Assembly (NCBI GenBank): GCA_002391525.1 | Contig: DGFE01000041.1 | Span: 1-8,660, forward strand | DNA: 8,660 nt | Direction: 5' to 3' | From: Competibacteraceae bacterium UBA3908 | Lineage (GTDB): Bacteria; Pseudomonadota; Gammaproteobacteria; Competibacterales; Competibacteraceae | In this document: piece after piece, positions 6,094 through 8,660 of the stretch | Layout: every line of letters starts with the position of its first letter | How positions within the stretch are numbered: position 1 is the stretch's first letter | Position numbers and translations under genes: made by a program | The notes under the pieces: generated by a model | Seen by the model: the letters and a program-made list of their open reading frames with translations, nothing else | What the model was told of the DNA's origin: nothing | Database searches by the model: none

Positions 6094-8037
6094 TTACTGC
6101 GCGCTTTGCAGTTCATCGGCCAGCGAGGAAATTTCCTCGATGGCCGCCGCCAGTTCTTCCGCGCCCTGGGACTGCTGTCCGGCCGCGGCGGCGGCCTGGG
6201 TGGCGGCCTGCTCGGCCTCGGCGGCGGCGGACGCGATCTGATCCACGCCCTTCTTCACTTCGGCGAGGGTGGCCATCAACCGCGCGGCGTCGGCGGCGAT
6301 GACCTGATTGCCCTTGAGCACCTCGGCCGTGTCGCTTTCCATGATCACCAGGTTGCTGGTGATGGCCTTGGTCTTCTCCACCTCGGCGGCGGCGTTGGTG
6401 GCGATGTTCTCCAGGTCGCGCCGCACCGCGCCGATCTGATCCTGCACCGCCTTGACCATGTCCTTGATCCGCTCGGCGTTTTCGGAGGAATCGTGCGCCA
6501 GGTTGCGGATGTCGGTCGACACCACCACGAAGCCCTTGCCGAACTCGCCGGCGCGGGCCGCCTCGATGGCGCCGTTGACGGCCAGCATGTTGGTCTGGAT
6601 CGAGACGGTGGTGATGGCGTCCACGATCTTGTCGATGCGCCGGCTGACCAGCTCCAGGGCGTTGATCTGGTCGCGACTCTTGCGGGTCTCTTCCAGACCC
6701 CCGAGCACGCCCGCGATCAACTCGTCCACCGCCACCTTGTTCTGCGCCAGCAGATCGGACATCGCCTGACATTTTTCCACCGCCCGCTTGGCCTGCTGGT
6801 CGGAGAGTTGCGAACTCTTCTCGATCTGATTGATGGCCGCCGCCGATTCCTGCGCCGCTCCGCTCTGTTGCGCCGCCCCTTTGCGAATCTGCTCGATGGC
6901 GGTGGAAATCAGCGCCGCCGCCCGGTTGATCTCCTGCACGGCGGCGGACAGTTCCTCGGCCGCCGAGGCGACTTCCTCGGCGCTCTTGGTGATGTTGGTG
7001 CTGTTTTTCAGGTCCTCGGCCAGCCCCGACAAATCCTGGGCCGCCTGTTCGGACTGGGCCAGCGCCTGGTTTTGCTGTCCCACCGTCTTGACCGCTTCCT
7101 CGCAGGCCGACGACTGTTCCTCCGCCGCCGTGGCGATGGCTTCCGAACCCTTCTGGGCATCCTTGGCGGCGCGGTCGGCTTCCTGGGAAGCGGTGTTGAT
7201 CTCCTGGGCGCCCTTGCTGATGTCGACCAGGTCCCGCCGGATCTGGTCGAGCTGCTGGGTGATGACCTTGCCCTTTTCCGCCTCGCCCTTGATCGCGTCG
7301 GCGGACTGGTTGATGCCCTCGGAAACGACCTTGACTTCATCCTGAATCTGCTTGATCAGGTCCTGGATTTCCTTGGCGCTCTTTTCCGAGGTCTCCGCCA
7401 GGGTGCGCACCTCGTCGGCCACCACCGCGAAACCCTTGCCGTGCTGGCCGGCGCGGGCCGCTTCGATGGCCGCGTTCAGGGCCAGCAGATTGGTCTGGTC
7501 GGCGATGCGGGCGACCGCCTTGACGATTTCGCCGATGTTGGCGGCCTGTTTTTCCAGTTCCGCCACCATCTTCACCGAGCCGGCCTGCTGTTCGGCGGCG
7601 GCGCCGACGGCGGTTACGGTCTTGGCGATTTCCGCGCTGACCGTGGCGGTCAGGGCTTGCAGGTTTTCCGACTTTTGCAGCGAGAGGGCCGCCGCCTTCA
7701 TGCTGTTGTTGATGGCTTCCGCGGCCAGGACGGCGCCACGCTGCGACTCTTGCGCCGCGCCCGAGGCTTCCTCGGCGCCGGCGGCGATCTGGTCCATGGC
7801 GCGCTTGAGTTCCTCCGCCGCCGAGGCCGCCTCGTTGATGCCGCTGGACAACTGCCCGGTGGCGGAAGCGATGCGCTCCGCCGCCTGCTGCTGCTTCGCC
7901 ATGGTGCGGGCGCGGCGGCGCTCGGCCTCGGCCTGCCGCTGGAGCTGCTGTTTGTGGGCGACCGCCTCGCCCGTTCCGTTTCCTTCCTCATCGACGACCG
8001 CGGCAAGCTTGACTTGCGCTTTCTTTACGAATGCCAT
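6094..8037 (-). CDS. Soluble methyl-accepting chemotaxis protein with two tandem signalling hairpins
   Basis: This 647-residue protein is almost entirely Ala/Glu/Gln-rich coiled coil. It has no signal peptide, no hydrophobic membrane segment, no HAMP and no recognisable ligand-binding domain. Residues 1-30 are polar and 31-55 a charged helix. Two signalling tips are present: ADQTNLLALNAAIEAARAG (179-197, continuing GKGFAVVADEVRTLAE) and IQTNMLAVNGAIEAARAG (480-497, continuing GKGFVVVSTDIRNLAH). Equivalent residues are exactly 300 apart, as are two copies of SGAAQES (92-98 and 392-398), so the protein arose by internal duplication. Candidate methylation pairs include SAAEEL (72-77 and 358-363) and TAAEEQ (303-308). 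The C-terminus, LADELQSAQ, lacks the NWETF-type CheR tether. A GGGGGAAC ribosome-binding site precedes ATG 8037. It is the probable input protein of the cluster, but the signal is unknown. Confidence 0.95.
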   Translation of the reverse strand: MAFVKKAQVKLAAVVDEEGNGTGEAVAHKQQLQRQAEAERRRARTMAKQQQAAERIASATGQLSSGINEAASAAEELKRAMDQIAAGAEEASGAAQESQRGAVLAAEAINNSMKAAALSLQKSENLQALTATVSAEIAKTVTAVGAAAEQQAGSVKMVAELEKQAANIGEIVKAVARIADQTNLLALNAAIEAARAGQHGKGFAVVADEVRTLAETSEKSAKEIQDLIKQIQDEVKVVSEGINQSADAIKGEAEKGKVITQQLDQIRRDLVDISKGAQEINTASQEADRAAKDAQKGSEAIATAAEEQSSACEEAVKTVGQQNQALAQSEQAAQDLSGLAEDLKNSTNITKSAEEVASAAEELSAAVQEINRAAALISTAIEQIRKGAAQQSGAAQESAAAINQIEKSSQLSDQQAKRAVEKCQAMSDLLAQNKVAVDELIAGVLGGLEETRKSRDQINALELVSRRIDKIVDAITTVSIQTNMLAVNGAIEAARAGEFGKGFVVVSTDIRNLAHDSSENAERIKDMVKAVQDQIGAVRRDLENIATNAAAEVEKTKAITSNLVIMESDTAEVLKGNQVIAADAARLMATLAEVKKGVDQIASAAAEAEQAATQAAAAAGQQSQGAEELAAAIEEISSLADELQSAQ

Positions 8038-8102
8038 GGTGTTCCCCCACTGCTCACTCAGGATTGACTAGGATTTACGACGCGACACGTTGAAAAGACT
8101 CG

Positions 8103-8139
8103 AAAAAAACCGCCTTCCGGGATACTAGAATCACGGCGG
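8103..8139 (-). terminator. Weak candidate terminator/attenuator after the pseudo-receiver gene
   Basis: On the minus strand CCGCC (8139-8135) can pair with GGCGG (8114-8110), followed at once by seven T residues (8109-8103). The stem is only 5 bp and the loop about 20 bases, so termination would be weak. It overlaps the stop codon region of the 8544-8131 gene. If active it would lower transcription into the receptor gene. Confidence 0.3.
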
Positions 8140-8544
8140 GCGTTCCGGTGCGGCCAGCAGCAGGCGCAAACCTTCCGCCAGCCCGCCGTTGAACTGCTCC
8201 ATTCCGACGATGACGATGCCGTCGCGCGGCGTGAACCGGTCTGGCGGCGTATCGGCGTCGGCCACGGCCACCATCAGCGGCGAGCCGAATTCGTCCCGGC
8301 TTTCATCGCGCAGATAGGCGATGGCGCTGCGCAGCTTCAACGCGGGCGCGCTCCAGGGCAGCACGATGACATCCGGACGGGTCATGAGCGCCTGGCGCAG
8401 ACCGTCGTTACAATCGACGGCATCGCCGATCAGCTCAAAACCCGGCAGGGCCGCGAGTCCGGCGAGACTCGACATCGAACTCCACTCACGCGAGGCGATG
8501 GTCAGCAACCGGATCTTGCGTTTGGCGCAGGCAGGTTTTTCCAT
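8131..8544 (-). CDS. Degenerate receiver-like (pseudo-receiver) protein, no recognised family
   Basis: This 137-residue protein has the alternating strand/helix plan of a response-regulator receiver: IRLLTIAS (11-18), a helix, FELIGDAVDCNDGLRQAL (36-53), then RPDVIVLPWSAP (56-67) and SPLMVAVAD (88-96). The DVIVL-x-W-x-x-P pattern matches the strand that normally ends in the phosphoacceptor Asp, but that place is Pro63. The acidic pair after strand 1 is absent (TIAS) and no conserved Lys is found near GIVIVG. It therefore should not be phosphorylated in the usual way. It may be a binding domain for CheA or another partner, or it may only resemble the fold. The ATG at 8544 has only a weak upstream purine stretch (AGAGA). 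It is the first gene of the cluster in this window, 93 bp before the receptor gene. Confidence 0.7.
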   Translation of the reverse strand: MEKPACAKRKIRLLTIASREWSSMSSLAGLAALPGFELIGDAVDCNDGLRQALMTRPDVIVLPWSAPALKLRSAIAYLRDESRDEFGSPLMVAVADADTPPDRFTPRDGIVIVGMEQFNGGLAEGLRLLLAAPERPP

Positions 8545-8606
8545 CGAACGATCTCTGGGTGGTGGCGATGGATGCAGACTACGCCCCCGCGCGAGACCGC
8601 TGTATC

Positions 8607-8643
8607 GGGAAAATCCTGATTTCGGACGGTGGGAAAACCTGAT
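8607..8643 (-). promoter_or_regulatory. Pair of short direct repeats upstream of the first gene
   Basis: GGGAAAATCCTGAT (8607-8620) and GGGAAAACCTGAT (8631-8643) differ by one base and are 24 bases apart, about two helical turns. They lie 63-99 bp upstream of the 8544 start, inside the 8545-8660 stretch, where I see no gene and no confident promoter. The spacing would suit a dimeric regulator binding one face of the DNA, but the repeat is short and could be chance. Confidence 0.3.
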
Positions 8644-8660
8644 CTTTTAGGAGACAGTAT

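Noticed and set aside
6106..8067. A 653-codon open frame on the plus strand, opposite the receptor gene
   Set aside because: The receptor on the minus strand has clear conserved signalling motifs. The opposite frame gives a Gly/Leu/Arg/His-rich product with no recognisable domain, the usual shadow of GC-rich, Ala/Glu-rich coding DNA.
8599..8610. CCCGATAC on the minus strand upstream of the first gene as a sigma-28 -10 box
   Set aside because: The nearest A-rich element (GAAA) is about five bases too close for the usual spacing, so I do not call a promoter.

Overview
The window is one chemosensory gene cluster, all on the minus strand, so it reads from high to low coordinates. The DNA is GC-rich with GC-ending codons. 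The Che protein sequences and the GGGGGG/AAAGGGGGG hairpin repeats suggest a gammaproteobacterium, perhaps of the Chromatiales/Competibacter type. This placement is inferred from recalled family resemblance, not from a search.

Gene order in the direction of transcription: a degenerate (pseudo) receiver protein (8544-8131); a soluble methyl-accepting protein with two signalling tips (8037-6094); a protein of three fused CheW domains (6078-4510); a 250-bp gap filled with hairpin repeats; CheB (4259-3195); a HEAT-repeat protein (3184-2555); CheR with a TTG start (2528-1680); a 97-bp gap holding a duplicated copy of the cheY start; a single-domain CheY (1582-1208); and the N-terminal 403 residues of CheA (1211 to the window edge). 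Most spacings are short: 15 bp from mcp to cheW, 10 bp from cheB to HEAT, 26 bp from HEAT to cheR, and an ATGA overlap from cheY to cheA. This supports one operon, possibly with a second transcription unit beginning near cheB.

The parts form a complete signalling circuit. The receptor and triple CheW would form the array, CheA would phosphorylate CheY and CheB, and CheR/CheB would methylate and demethylate the receptor. No flagellar gene, cheZ, cheD or cheC is visible. The receptor has no membrane segment and no recognisable sensor domain. The system therefore looks like a cytoplasmic, alternative-function chemosensory pathway, comparable in outline to Frz of Myxococcus, and the input signal cannot be read from the sequence.

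The least ordinary parts are the 300-residue internal duplication of the receptor, the triple CheW whose middle domain has a changed NLRG motif, the pseudo-receiver at the head of the cluster, the HEAT protein between the two adaptation enzymes, the tandem duplication of the cheY ribosome-binding site and first codons, and the inverted hairpin repeat in the cheW-cheB gap. No RNA gene, insertion sequence or CRISPR array was seen.
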